The notes under the pieces are model-generated. The model searched no databases. It saw nothing but the letters and a program-made list of their open reading frames with translations, and was not told where the DNA came from. 64,000 nt of DNA from Akebia trifoliata (Eukaryota; Streptophyta; Magnoliopsida; Ranunculales; Lardizabalaceae): NCBI GenBank assembly GCA_017979445.1, contig CM030714.1, positions 47,073,220-47,137,219 on the forward strand, read 5' to 3'. Of this stretch, positions 23,585 through 35,040 are shown piece after piece (within the stretch, counting starts at the first letter, position 1; each line of letters opens with the position of its first letter). The position numbers were made by a program, and so were the translations under genes.

Positions 23585-25051
23585 ATAATAAATTAATGAC
23601 CATGACATGAATGCTCTTATCTTCAACCCGTGGTTGAAAACCCTTGACTTTTCTTCTCAAAATTAACTAATTATCATTATAAAATAACCAGAATGTGACA
23701 TGTGCATTGCATATGTAGTTGAAGGATTTATTTGTAATTTAAAATATTTTTTAAATAATGGTTTTGAAGATTAGGATATTTTTATCATTTTAAAAACTAA
23801 CCAATGCATTTTTAGAGGAGTGGGATTAAGATTTTCTTTGTTTTGACCAAAATAATATTGATTATATTAAGTTTAAATGTTATAGTGAGGGCATTTTTGG
23901 AATCCAAATTTTGGTGTCAAACCTCTTCTACTATGCCTTCTCTCATTACTTCAATCTTCTAGTTTCAAAGCAAGATAGGATATTTTAGAAATGAAAATTT
24001 ATTGGCACGCTAAGAAACTCCAAGGACCCTCTTATTTTTAGAGGTACCTCTAAAATTTAATAATTTATTTTGGGCACTCCATGTCAAAGGACGCCTCTAT
24101 CAACACTTTCACTCTCATCATCCTTCAAACAATTTCAGTGGTTACATACGAAGAAGAAAAGATCGGAGGAGGAGGAGAAGAAGAAGAAGAAAAGTGAGAT
24201 CGGATGAGAAGAAGAGGAAATATGGAAGAAGAGAGATCAAATAAGAAGAAAATGAAAGGAAGGAGAAGAGAGTGAGAGGCAGGAGTTACAATCGATTAGG
24301 ATTTTATTAATTTTTTTTTCTTTTTCGGTGAGATTCAAGATTTTGACAACTGATTTCTCCAGTGGGATTCAAGTTTTTGGCGTGTGGTTTCTTCACAAAG
24401 AAGAAGAAGAATAAGAAGTGGTATCCTTAAAAAATTATTTTTAATTTTGGAGGGCCTTTAGACATTTATGACGTGCCAGTACAATTTTATTTTGGAAAAC
24501 CCTAGGATTTTTTAGGAAGAGTTAAAACCAAATTGAAAACAACGGATCTAAAATAATATTTAAAAGATCTAAAGAAGCAGAGACAAGCCCAGGATTTTCT
24601 GTCAACGGGGGTAAATGCTAACTATGATTGATTGATAATCTTTGGCTCGTTCTATGCCAATGTTGGACTTGTCATTGTTTAGTTGCAAAATAATGGATTT
24701 GTAATGAGTTGAACCTTCAAATATAAGTAACATTAGTATTTAAAGATCACTCGATATTGAGCGAAATTGATGAGTATTTAATATTAATTTCTATACTCCA
24801 ATATCAATTTTTTAATATTAATTTTATATCTCCGTCTTTATAAGTTTTAATATTTAAGGTTTGTAGTGGTGACAATATCCACCTATATAGACCTATTTTG
24901 AAATTAATGTCGGATAAATTTATGTTGTAGATTTATAACAACGGTTTTTATTTATATTGAGAGATTTACCAAGGGAACCTTATTGAATAATTGTTACCCT
25001 ACAAAATTTGGAGTAGGATCCACATTCTTTTAGAAGATTAAATACTTACAC
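23585..25051. other. Intergenic, purine-rich tract
   Basis: No gene supported. About 24150-24290 is a long GAA/GGA-rich purine tract. About 24588-24640 may be a truncated third copy of the AGGGG-type MITE (AGCCCAGGATTTTCTGTCAA). Confidence 0.35.
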
Positions 25052-25152
25052 CACGTGACAAAAAGGTAAATTCGACATCAAGGTCTGTCGAATTTGATTA
25101 AATCCAAACAAATTCGATGGACCTTAGCGATGAATTTACCCATTTTTTCACT
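25052..25152 (+). repeat. Short foldback, GGTAAATTCGAC type
   Basis: CACGTGACAAAAAGGTAAAT with TTCGACATCAAGG is mirrored by CCTTAGCGATGAATTTACCC with ATTTTTTCAC. It is related to 39891-39961 and, through its GTCGAATTT words and CAC..GTG ends, possibly to the CACTA-like MITEs. Confidence 0.55.
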
Positions 25153-26110
25153 TAGAGTTGTAAATGTCCTCATTTTAACATCAAATACATATTATCCCCT
25201 CGCTCCTCTCAATATCAATTTTCTATTCCAAAATCATCATTGGGCCCACATGGTCACATGGGCAATCGAACGACAAAACCCTCTAGATTTCATAATTAAA
25301 AAAAACTCAAATTTAAAAAATATATATAAAGATAGTATTTTTTTTTAAGTGCTTGATTCATATTTTAAGAGAGAATAAATGTAGAGAGGAGACCGGACAT
25401 AATAGGTATTTAATTGAAAAACACTTCCCTTACTTAGTCATATTTGAAGTCTTATTAAGGATCGTTTTGCTCAAATGGATTACCACATTGGCAATCTAAA
25501 GTCACAACAATGTGGACTTCTTGTAAAAATTCAAATACAAAAATAAAATAAAATTGATAGACACATTTTTTTTTAGCTTGATCCAAGGTTTTCAAACTGG
25601 ACGGCTATGGAACTTCCATCGAGTTCCCAAATTAAAATGAAAATTCAACAGTGAAAACTAATCTTTTGTTGAATTATTTTTTAGCTTGATCCAAGGTTTT
25701 CAAAATGAACCACTGTCGAACTTCCACTGAACTTTAAAATAAAACAGTGAAAAATAACTTTTTTTTATATATATATCAAAATTCATAAAATTTTGTCCTC
25801 TACAATATTGTAACATCAAATTGTGGTTTTGGATGGCACAAGATGAGTTCAAGGACCCTTAATAAGGGTGGCATTCTTATTGAGAAAGGCTAGTCAGTGT
25901 TTATTTGATTTACACAATTCAGGAAAGTATTTAATATTTTAAAATTATGTGGGGTTCATTCGATGTTTGTTGGATAACAAACTACAACAAGAGAGTTTTT
26001 GTGATAAATGTTAGAGAGTGAGGCCTCTTCGTCTTTGTGATTTTTTTTTTCAAACTTATAGCCCCACTCGGCCCTATGTAGGTCCATCATTGTGAAGAAG
26101 TTCCTATAAA
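25153..26110. other. Intergenic; direct repeat near 25570-25740
   Basis: The phrase TTTTAGCTTGATCCAAGG followed by TTTTCAAA occurs twice (about 25573 and 25680). Otherwise AT-rich and non-coding. Confidence 0.4.
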
Positions 26111-26341
26111 GAGTTGTGATAATCTGACTATCCCACATGACATATTCAATTCACTACTTGACGTGACAAGTTCGAAAATCATAGATCTGTGCTCTTTCAA
26201 ATACACGATTCCCTCAGGATATACTTTTTATGAGGAAGTGCAATCGTGTATCTTGAGGAGCATAGATCTATATTTCTCGAACTTATCACATTAGGGTAGT
26301 CGATTGAGTTTGCCACATGGGGTAATCAAAGTTCACGCTTC
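26111..26341 (+). mobile_element. Foldback element, long subfamily, with exact 9-bp duplication
   Basis: 231-bp palindrome starting GAGTTGTGATAATCTGAC. It is flanked on both sides by TCCTATAAA (26102-26110 and 26342-26350). Inner arms: TTGACGTGACAAGTTCGAAA and TCTCGAACTTATCACATTA; outer GTATCTTGAGGAGCATAGAT mirrored by TAGATCTGTGCTCTTTCAAA. Confidence 0.85.
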
Positions 26342-27480
26342 TCCTATAAATGTTGAAGGTCTGGAAGATGATTTTGAGAAGAAAAATAAGAGGAGTTTGG
26401 CCAAAGGGTTAAAGGACACAAGCATTCAATTCATTAAGCATTTGTAAATGAGGAAGGTGGAGTTAAGGGGAAGGGGGTATATTATTAGTTTAAAAACATT
26501 AGGGGTATCTCAAATATTCACTAAAAAATGGAAGGGGTGTGTCTAAATTACCCTTTTTATTTTATTATTATTGCCAAGAGTCTCTATTATTTAAACTATC
26601 AAAACCATCTATTTAACTTAAGATTTGACTATAATATAAATCTCTTGACCATAATTTGTTTTTTAGCTTTCCTTTAAATAATAATACATCATGGTTGTCA
26701 CAATCAATGGTTATGATCTTGGGATCAATCATTTGTTTTACTTGTTAGAAAGTTTGACCAATCAATTGGAGAAGATACACTTAGTTCGCTAGTCTATCCT
26801 AGTAAACGATGAAGATGAAAAGGATTGAAACTCTTTTGAATGAAGAAAGACGTTGGTGGGCCTCGGTTGCCTCTGAAGTGACTTGAAGTCAAAAAGGTTT
26901 GGAAATTTTCCAATTTGGCGACTCGGTGTAGCCGTAGGCATCTTCAGAGGTTAAAAAAACACCAAATACAAAACAACAACATTTTAGTGTACAGAAAATA
27001 CTATAGTCCGAGAACCACTCTATCATCCCCCACTTGGTAACTCTTAGTTGTTCCATTCCATTTACTGCCACGTGGAGAGACTTTGTATGAAAATGAGAGC
27101 ACACACCCATGTTCAGCCATCGATTAGTCTGCTTTCTTTATTTAAGATGATAAACCAACATCATGCATGGATGGATAGACCACCATGACTCATAGCTGTC
27201 CATAGGACATAGCCGTACATGCAGCATCTTGAACTATCAACATTTCATGGGACCCACCAAATTAGGGCGCTAATTTCAACTTGAACCATATTGATGATCA
27301 TCAACAACTGATCCATCACATTTATTATGAAATTTGTTTTAAAGAAATTTGCTTAAAATCAAAAACAAATATTTTCTAAGATCAAACTAGGGCATATAGG
27401 TAATTTCATCAAATATCTGATTTCATAAAAAGATTAATTAGAAAATCGCGTATATAGCCATCTTTGCAAATATTAAAAAA
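26342..27480. other. Intergenic, nothing recognised
   Basis: About 26430-26560 contains the repeat phrase TAGGGGTATCTCAAATATTC seen also near 51430 and 52090. No coding or RNA gene signal. Confidence 0.35.
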
Positions 27481-27674
27481 GGGTTTGATTCCGAGACTCC
27501 AGAAAGTGAACTCATATGTTCACTCACAATCTCAAGCATGTAAATATTAAATTCAATTATCTAGATTTATCTTTGAGATTTATGTTATATTCTCGAGATG
27601 ATTTTTTCATCCTAACCCTTGGATCTCACATGTACATGATTAAGATTATGAGTGAACATATGAGTTCCAATCCC
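27481..27674 (+). repeat. Foldback with GGGTTTGATTCC ends
   Basis: The left arm holds GGGTTTGATTCCGAG and GTGAACTCATATGTTCACTC. The right arm holds GAGTGAACATATGAGTTCCA and ATCCC. Arms are about 45 bp around an AT-rich centre. It is unrelated to the apex family. Confidence 0.65.
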
Positions 27675-27729
27675 TTTTCATGTGTCTACTGATCCTGACC
27701 TTTAAAAAAATTGGATTAATTTAATAAGA

Positions 27730-27815
27730 ATCGTGAAAGTGAATTGAAACCATAAATGATGAAAAAACATCTATGGTTCCTATACACTTTCACATCATGA
27801 AGTGTGATATGAGGT
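27730..27815 (+). repeat. Truncated foldback, apex family
   Basis: Inner part only: GTGAAAGTGAATTGAAACCA and TGGTTCCTATACACTTTCAC around CATAAATGATGAAAAAACAT, followed by CATGAAGTGTGATATGAGG as in 45630-45765. The left outer arm is missing. Confidence 0.5.
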
Positions 27816-28885
27816 TAACAGTATTCATTTAATAATTTTGACAATATACACAACTATTTTAGTAATTTTCTCAAAAATATTTTAATGAAAAATTTAATAT
27901 TATTAAATAATAAATATTGTATGAAAATTTGAGGTTGTCATGGATTCCTTGAGATTCCTTCCCACGTTATTTATCAGTATACCCCGTAACAAATTGGTTC
28001 TGATCAATTTGCACAATATAAAGAAGTGCAAAGTACGCCTCTAAAGAACTAGAGTTCACACATCTCGTGTGCATAGGTGAAAACATTTCCAATTCATATT
28101 TGAACATTTGGTGACTAGGAGTTAGCCTATTTCTAGGCAATGTGGGACTAAACATCTTGAAAAAAAAATTAAATTACAATAATTATTATAATTTTAAGTC
28201 TTCACCTACATAAAAGCTTTTATTTTTTGGAAAATGATTTTCAATTCTTGAGAAATAAGTATAAAAAAAAACTCTTAAAATAAGTGAATTTCAACTTTAA
28301 AATTATTAGAGAATTCCTATTAACACATAAAACAATACGTAAACAATCAGTTAAGATTTATTGGTGTGCCAATAGAAACTCTCAATTATTAATAGAGATT
28401 CTATATCTATAATTACTAATTTGAAGATTAGGAAATATTGCCAACCATCAATATTCTTGTGTTCCCACTCGACAAGGGAATCTGAGGTGGGCCAGGTAGT
28501 TTTTAAATCATCCAAGCTCAGTGGATATGCCACGTGGCATAATCTCTTGTTGATTAACGTTGGAAAAAAGGTATCCCAATGGATATGTGCACTTGGAACC
28601 TTTTCAAGAAAGGCGTGAAGCCCAAAATGATGATTTTATTTCTTTTAGAACTCTTAAAGAGAGCAACAACACCAAAAAGATTTATTATTTCTAAATTATA
28701 CCACAATCAAGTCTCACCAACCCACTCTCTTGGTATTTCCCACTCTCTTCTGACCCACTTTTCTTTCATGAGTCCACTAAGGTTCACCTCCCTCATAAGT
28801 ACAATTCATTTCACATTTTTGGGCCCACCACACCCGCTTAGTGCATCATCACTCCAAATATCTTGGGATTTTTAATAACTTCAAA

Positions 28886-29091
28886 TGATTTCTAACTCAA
28901 CTCAGATAGATCGATTCAAAAATTCATTGACGTGGCATGTGCAAGATTCGTAAATTTTTTCCTTGAGATACACAATTGCACATCATCATAAACATGTGCA
29001 GTTGTGTATCTAGAAGAAGAAAAAAATCTACGATTTTTATACATGTCACATCAATGAGTTACTTTATCAAATTGAGTTAAAAAATCAACAC
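28886..29091 (+). repeat. Foldback element, GTTGATTTTTTAACTC subfamily
   Basis: Left arm TTCTAACTCAACTCAGATAG, then CATTGACGTGGCATG. Right arm CATGTCACATCAATGAG, then AATTGAGTTAAAAAATCAAC. The centre contains both GAGATACACAATTG and CAGTTGTGTATCT. It is a relative of 6904-7091. Confidence 0.7.
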
Positions 29092-29787
29092 TTTTAATTT
29101 AATTATAAAAATATAATGACACAGATGATAGAGAGAAATCATGCAAAATAACAGTGAGTTTTTAATAACATTCTTGATGATTTATGTTGCACTAACATTC
29201 GTAATTATATATATATATATTTTAAATTAAGAGGGCGGGAGAGCCCCATCAATCCCAACTTATCGATAATAAAAAAAATAAAAATAAAAATAAAAGAAAA
29301 AATTGACACGCAAATCTTCTCCCATCCATAAAGTGTCCTTGGGTCATAATCCAAGTGCCGATGAGCACGAAGTTGATGCCCAAAGAACACATGATTAAAG
29401 GCATAGTATCAATATCAAGCATACTCATACACAATGTCACTCATATGGCACTATTGCATCACGTGATGTGAATTTATTCGGTGTAGGGATACTCGGTATA
29501 TAATGTGCCAGTAGTCCTTTAAATCATATTCTTCGTCTTGATCTATCTTAGATTTGGTTCCTTTACTGTTGTTAACCTCTAAGTTGGGTTCCACCAAGTT
29601 GTGCACCTTTCACTAAGTGGTTGGATACCATATAGCTTCCAGCTGTCCCCTATTCAAAAAGTCAATTTTACCATGGCCAACCCCATTAAATGCACCATTT
29701 TAAATCTGTGTTCAAATTTGAAAACTTGACTACTGGACTCATATGTTCATTGAGTAGAGTCAACTTATGGACTCCGGTCCAGTCTTC
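29092..29787. other. Intergenic, nothing recognised
   Basis: AT-rich, with a TA tract near 29206-29220 and an AAAAT run near 29270-29300. No gene supported. Confidence 0.35.
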
Positions 29788-30048
29788 CTGTGCTGACATT
29801 GGATTTACTGCGATTCTTACATTTCTGATGTGGAGATGTGTATATAGTCATAAATGCATTTATTCGTGAAACGAGTAAAAAGTATCTACGGTTATGTGCG
29901 CACCTCTTCCATTGAAATGGTAATTTTAAGAAAGATAAAAAAGAATGAAAAAATTACATCTTCCTTTATTTTTTGATTGAATTTGATTGAAAAATTGCAA
30001 AATAAAAAAAATATGAGAATCGCAGTAAATCCTCATGTCACCCGAGCA
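29788..30048 (+). repeat. Foldback element with internal insertion
   Basis: Outer arms GCTGACATTGGATTTACTGC and CGCAGTAAATCCTCATGTCA are those of the 8687 subfamily, but the element is about 110 bp longer than its relatives. The extra AT-rich sequence (about 29905-30010) lies between the right inner arm and the right outer arm. Confidence 0.65.
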
Positions 30049-30057
30049 TTACTCTAA

Positions 30058-30749
30058 AGGTGTGTTTGATTGCATAGAAAATCATTTTTCATAAAATTTG
30101 AAATTCATGAAAAAATTGAAGTGAAAAATGGGTAGGGTGGAAACATCAAATTTCATTATTTGACTAAATTTAAAAAATACCAGGAAAAAAAAAAAAAAAA
30201 ACAATGGAGAGAGAGAGAGAACAGGTTTAGGATGGAGGGAGGATGATGAGAAAGAAGAAGAATAAGGAAAATAAGGATGGTCGTAGATGGCATCAACAAC
30301 GACTATGACGATGATGATGGTGACGATTGTGTTGTGTGGTGATGGTGGGAAAGAAAAGGAGATGACGTGGTAATAGTGGCAGTGGCGACGATAAAGGTAA
30401 GGGAAGAAGAGAGAGAGAGAGAGGGAGAAAATGTGGTCGACAATGGTGACAGCGATGGTGGTAATGGTGGTGACGACGACGACAGTAATGGTGACGGTGA
30501 CAATGACGTTAGTGAGGTTGAGTGTGATGATGGTGGGGAAGAAGAAAAATAAAATATTTTTGAAATGAAAAATTTAGATGAATTTCACTTTCCTGCCCAT
30601 ATAGTAAAGTGAAATCCATGATTTGATGGACTTTTTGATTGGGATGAAAAATGAATTTTTCTAAACATGTACAATCAAACACAAGAAAAATGTCATTTTC
30701 TATGAAAATTGATTTTCACTATATTTTCCATGTGCAATCAAGCATACCC
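30058..30749 (+). mobile_element. PIF/Harbinger-like MITE (copy 1)
   Basis: Left end AGGTGTGTTTGATTGCA and right end (opposite strand) GGGTATGCTTGATTGCA, flanked by TAA on both sides (30055-30057 and 30750-30752). Subterminal TTTCATAAAATTTGAAATTC and TTTGATTGGGATGAAAAATG match the element at 40004. The interior is GA- and GAT/GGT-rich simple sequence (about 30200-30545). Confidence 0.75.
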
Positions 30750-30760
30750 TAAATGAAAAA

Positions 30761-30922
30761 TCCTGGGGTGACTTAAGATTTATTGTTGTTATCATATTTC
30801 TGACGTGAAAATACTCACATAGGCATAGATGTATTTCCTTGAGATATGAGCAAAAAAACATCTACAGTTATATGCTCACCTCCATGCTAGAAATGTGAGA
30901 ATCGCATCGCAGTATTACTCTT
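30761..30922 (+). repeat. Foldback element, GGGGTGAC subfamily
   Basis: Left arm TCCTGGGGTGACTTAAGATT, inner ATTTCTGACGTGAAAATACT. Right arm CATGCTAGAAATGTGAGAAT, then CGCAGTATTACTC. Apex CTTGAGATATGAGCAAAAAA. It starts 12 bp after the PIF-like element, as the 29788 copy ends 10 bp before it. Confidence 0.65.
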
Positions 30923-32203
30923 ATTAAATTTAAGTTCTTCTCTCTTTTGGATCACGGTGTTTAGAGTTAATTTATGAATTATGTCCTTTACCAAGAGGTA
31001 GAGCTATCAATGGATTGATGTGGCATAGGTTCAAACAGGAAGACTCGTAGTTAATTAAGGTTAGATGTTAAGTTGGTGGGCCTATCCACCGAGCATTAAA
31101 AAAAAAAAATTATGGGCCAAACTCACCATCAAGATATGTAGGGCCTTAAAATCAGAACTTTTGTAAACTTTGAGGCCATCAAACACTCTCTTGGTCTCTT
31201 TCTCCGTAAAATAATAGAGAAAATAAATAAAAGAGTGAAAAGGCACTGATGATGCCAACCCATTGCTTTAGATCTCAATCCTCACTATCATAATAATTGT
31301 CATCTTTTGCCTCTGGGCCCACTTTTGTCCCCACCACTCCCCTTAGAACTTAGAAGGAAAATGGGTGTAACTGTTAAGGACAGCTCTCCTTATCTTATTG
31401 TGTGTAGTTCTTAATATTTTGTGTTGGACTGATAAGAGTTTGTGGAATGATTTGACAAATTTGCCCTTTTGAACTCATCACCATGTTCAAGTGGAGAAAA
31501 GGGACCAATTTGGTACATAGTGTGGGTCCCACAAAATTTTTAATGGGTTTGCTTTCATTGGGTTTCAAATGTTCATGGACATTTATTTGGTTTTATTGAT
31601 ACCATGGGGGGTTATTTATGAAGATCCACACTAATCTCGAGATTTGTGTCACAAATTGATGTTTATATCAAAGTCTTCTTCTCATTTATCTTGTTTTTCT
31701 TGTCGGTGAGACATTTATCAAACTCACTCCGATGCTTAAGTCAATAAATAATATATAAATATTTAAATAAAAAATTATATTAATTTTTCCCTTAATTTGA
31801 CATTTAATTAATAAGTTGGGGTACGTGGAATCATAGGAATGACTTACATAAAAACGTGCAATCCCAATCATCAAAACATAAAATCCAACAGTTGGGATAA
31901 TAAGCATATCCCAAATATATGTGATGCATCCCTAGGATAAATCCTGATAGTTGGGTTTCATGTATTTATTTATTGGGTATTAGTCATTTTTCATGAGTCC
32001 ACGAATCCCAATTGTTGTTTAATATTTATCTCATTGCAAGTGTTCGTCTCTTTTGGGATCTTCTTGTCAGTTTTGGTCTTTATTAATATGTTTATTTAAA
32101 AATAACAATTATTTATGCTTGTTGATTGTCATATCCGACAGTGATTTCTAATTTCCATTGTTCACCTCAATTCCTCAAATATTTTAATCGTATATTTATT
32201 TTA
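30923..32203. other. Intergenic; one dispersed repeat
   Basis: No gene. About 31870-32010 (GTTGGGATAATAAGCATATC, CTAGGATAAATCC, CATGAGTCCACGAATCCC) is related to about 49110-49260, a repeat with unclear ends. Confidence 0.4.
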
Positions 32204-32833
32204 GGGGTGCACACTGGATCTAGTAAATCCGAGAACCGAACCAATTCAAAGCCTTTTGGATTGGATTGGTCGGATTGATTCAGTTCAGATTGAGCATGGT
32301 TTGATTCGGGTACAAATTGTAAAAAAAAAAACGATTGATTTGGTTCGATTATGGAATAGGGGTATAATAGAACCAAGCCAATTTTTATGTTTATTATAAT
32401 ATATATGAACAAGCAAAATTTTGATTTGAGTTTTTGATATTGGTTTTAAGAATGACTTTGATCTTCAATCATCCCTTATAAGGTAAGTGTTAAAATTGAC
32501 TTTTTTACTTTATTTTCTAATTTTTTTTAATGATTTTTATTTTTAATTGTTATGTTTGATGTTTTGTTTATGTTGAAATATTAAGTTTATTGATGATTTA
32601 TATATGCGTGTTATGTGTTATACATGATGTTTTGTTTAATATTTATTTTGCTTAGTTTTAAGTTTTAACTATTTTAATTTTACTATTGAAAATAATAAGT
32701 ATGAGAACCGATCCAAACCAAGGTTGATTTGGTTTTATAGGGTAATTGGATTGATTTGATTCCAAATTTGTAGAACCGATCATGTTTAGTTCGATTTTTA
32801 TTTTATTATAAATCTGAACCATGTGCACCTCTA
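32204..32833 (+). mobile_element. Non-autonomous DNA element with 10-bp duplication
   Basis: Ends GGGGTGCACACTGG and CATGTGCACCTCTA form a short terminal inverted repeat. Identical ATTTATTTTA flanks lie at 32194-32203 and 32834-32843. The interior has recurrent GAACCGA/GATTTGGTT words and is non-coding. The duplication length suggests a Mutator-like origin, but hAT or other cannot be excluded. Confidence 0.6.
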
Positions 32834-33312
32834 ATTTATTTTATATCTTCTCAAGTAATATCAATCACACTTAACAACTCATTAAGTTGAGTCATCGTAG
32901 GTTTCGAATTTCTTTTTTCTAATATTCAATTGTATTAGTTTAACAACTTAGTAAGTTGATGGGCAAACAAATCAACTTTTCGAGAAGATTGCTCCCTAAT
33001 ATGCCATGATAATGGTCTAAGATTAGATGCCAAATTATTGCTACTAATTTCAAAACAATGACTAATATGAGAGTCGGCAAATAAAAGGATGGGAACACAA
33101 GGGACCCAATTCACCTAATGTTTCTAACCACATTGAAAACTCCATTTCCTTTAAAACAAAGAAATATTTATCATCACATCCAAAGGGCACTTAAAATATT
33201 TTATTATGATGTTTAATCAATATGACCCACCTACTTGAGACTAATAACATTACTAATTAATTATGGATTCCTTCAATTTTCAAAGAAAGATGTGTCTAAT
33301 AAAGTGATATCA
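32834..33312. other. Intergenic, nothing recognised
   Basis: AT-rich and non-coding. Confidence 0.35.
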
Positions 33313-33597
33313 GGTTGTGTAAATGTCTTGTATTCTGTTGTGCTATACAGGGCAGCGCCCCTGCCAGGGATAAACGGTATAAAAGGGATAATTGTATAGT
33401 ATTTTTTTAAGAATTTTTTATTTTACGGAGTTTTATATGTTTTGGTAACTCCTGATTTTATAAATATAGATCTCTAGAATTATAAAACTTATGAGAAAAT
33501 AGTGATTATTCTTGTTTTGTGAATGTAGGTATACTGTCGAACCACGTAAATGTTTGTACATATAATTGTCTCTTTACTATTTTATTTTTTTTAGCAA
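33313..33597 (+). mobile_element. Candidate Copia LTR fragment
   Basis: GGTATAAAAGG near 33375 could be the LTR TATA box. GTGATTATTCTTGTTTTGTG then AATGTAGGTATACTGTCGAA then CCACGTAAATGTTTG is the typical U5 phrase of plant Copia LTRs. TG and CA ends are tentative; no primer site follows. Confidence 0.45.
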
Positions 33598-34653
33598 ATC
33601 AAATGGTGGGAATTAATCCTCTCAAAACAAGTACTCCGTTTAGATGCTATTAATTAGGTCAATCAAAAATAAAATGGAAAAAAGTGAGAAAGTGAGGAAA
33701 TCATGAAAATATTATTTCTAAAGAAAAGATATTAAATCTTTATATAACATACAATATTAAATAAAATTTCAAAATATAAAACTGTAATTTTAATTTAAAC
33801 ATAATATTAAACACAATAGACAAATGTATTTATAAAAAGTGTTCAAAATAAGTTGAAATTAAATCACAACTTTTTCAAAAGATCCAAGAATTTTGCCAGT
33901 ATGATTCATAGCAATCTTTGGTGGGTAACATCCTCATTTTGGAACCTTTGACTGTGAGTAATATTTATTTGTGACCATAAGACCAAGATGATTCTATCTT
34001 CTAGAAATAGGCCCCAACAACTGAAGTTTAAGTTTTGGAATCTTCTACTCAAGTAGAAGATAAGAATAAGAAATTAAGATGCTAATAAGCATTATCTCTT
34101 CGATGGCTCATGGGCGAAAGGGAGAGAATGAGTATATAACAAGTTGTCGTTATCATTAATGAGTTTATACCAACGAGACAAGTTGATAAGTCACCTAAAA
34201 AGACATTATTTGCTCTAATTTTAAGGGTTTTTTTTTTTTTAAATCTTGTCCAAGACAATTCAAATAAATCCGATATCAGTATCGTTCATGGACGAGACGA
34301 GACGTCAAAATGAGTTTTAAAATCATGATACACAGACAAAATTAGAATATAACAAGAGTGCCTGTGGACCTTAAAAGAAAACCATAATATTCTCTTTTTT
34401 TTCCCTTAAATTATTATAATAAATTAAGTTTTAGATGGATTAAAATAATATGTAAATCATGTAAATGGACAAAAATAATTAATAATGAATAATTTGGAAA
34501 AATCTCTGCAATTAGTTATGATTGTGGAAAATGATTTTCCTCAAAAAATGTGTTTTCAAGTGTGATTGTGCAAATTTTCACCAGGAAAATGATCCATGTG
34601 ATGATGTTTGCAAGATCCTCCATACTTCATATTAATCCAAACTATTTCTTTAA
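33598..34653. other. Intergenic, nothing recognised
   Basis: AT-rich non-coding stretch with T- and A-runs. No RNA or protein gene supported. Confidence 0.35.
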
Positions 34654-35031
34654 GGGGGGCGTTCAATGGCCAACTTTTTAGCAAACTTTTTGGCAAAACA
34701 TTTTTCAAAACATGAGTTAGAGATTTTGGAATGGGCTGATTTTTGGTGAGGATGATCTCTACAGTGAGGAGATCATCATCACCAAAAATCAGCCCATTCC
34801 AAAACTTCTAACCCCATCAAAAACAGTTTACAAAAAATGGACGGTCCACGATTTTTCAACTGGTAAACATGGGTTAGAAGTTTTGGAATGGGCTGATTTT
34901 TGGTGAGGATGATCTACTCACCATAGAGATCATCCTCACCAAAAATCAGCCCATTCCAAAACCTCTAACCCATGTTTTGAAAAATGTTTTGCCAAAAAGT
35001 TTGCTAAAAAGTTTGCCCTTGAACGCTACCC
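34654..35031 (+). mobile_element. Double-hairpin Mutator-like MITE
   Basis: 378-bp element flanked by exact 9-bp duplications TTTCTTTAA (34645-34653 and 35032-35040). Outer inverted repeats of about 65 bp start GGGGGGCGTTCAA / GGGTAGCGTTCAA and include TTTTTAGCAAACTTTTTGGC. Inside are two near-perfect hairpins, 34711-34816 and 34868-34973, each with arms TTTTGGAATGGGCTGATTTT and GGTGAGGATGATCT. They are joined by a linker centred on GGACGGTCC, which is itself palindromic, so the whole element is also one large palindrome. Confidence 0.9.
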
Positions 35032-35040
35032 TTTCTTTAA

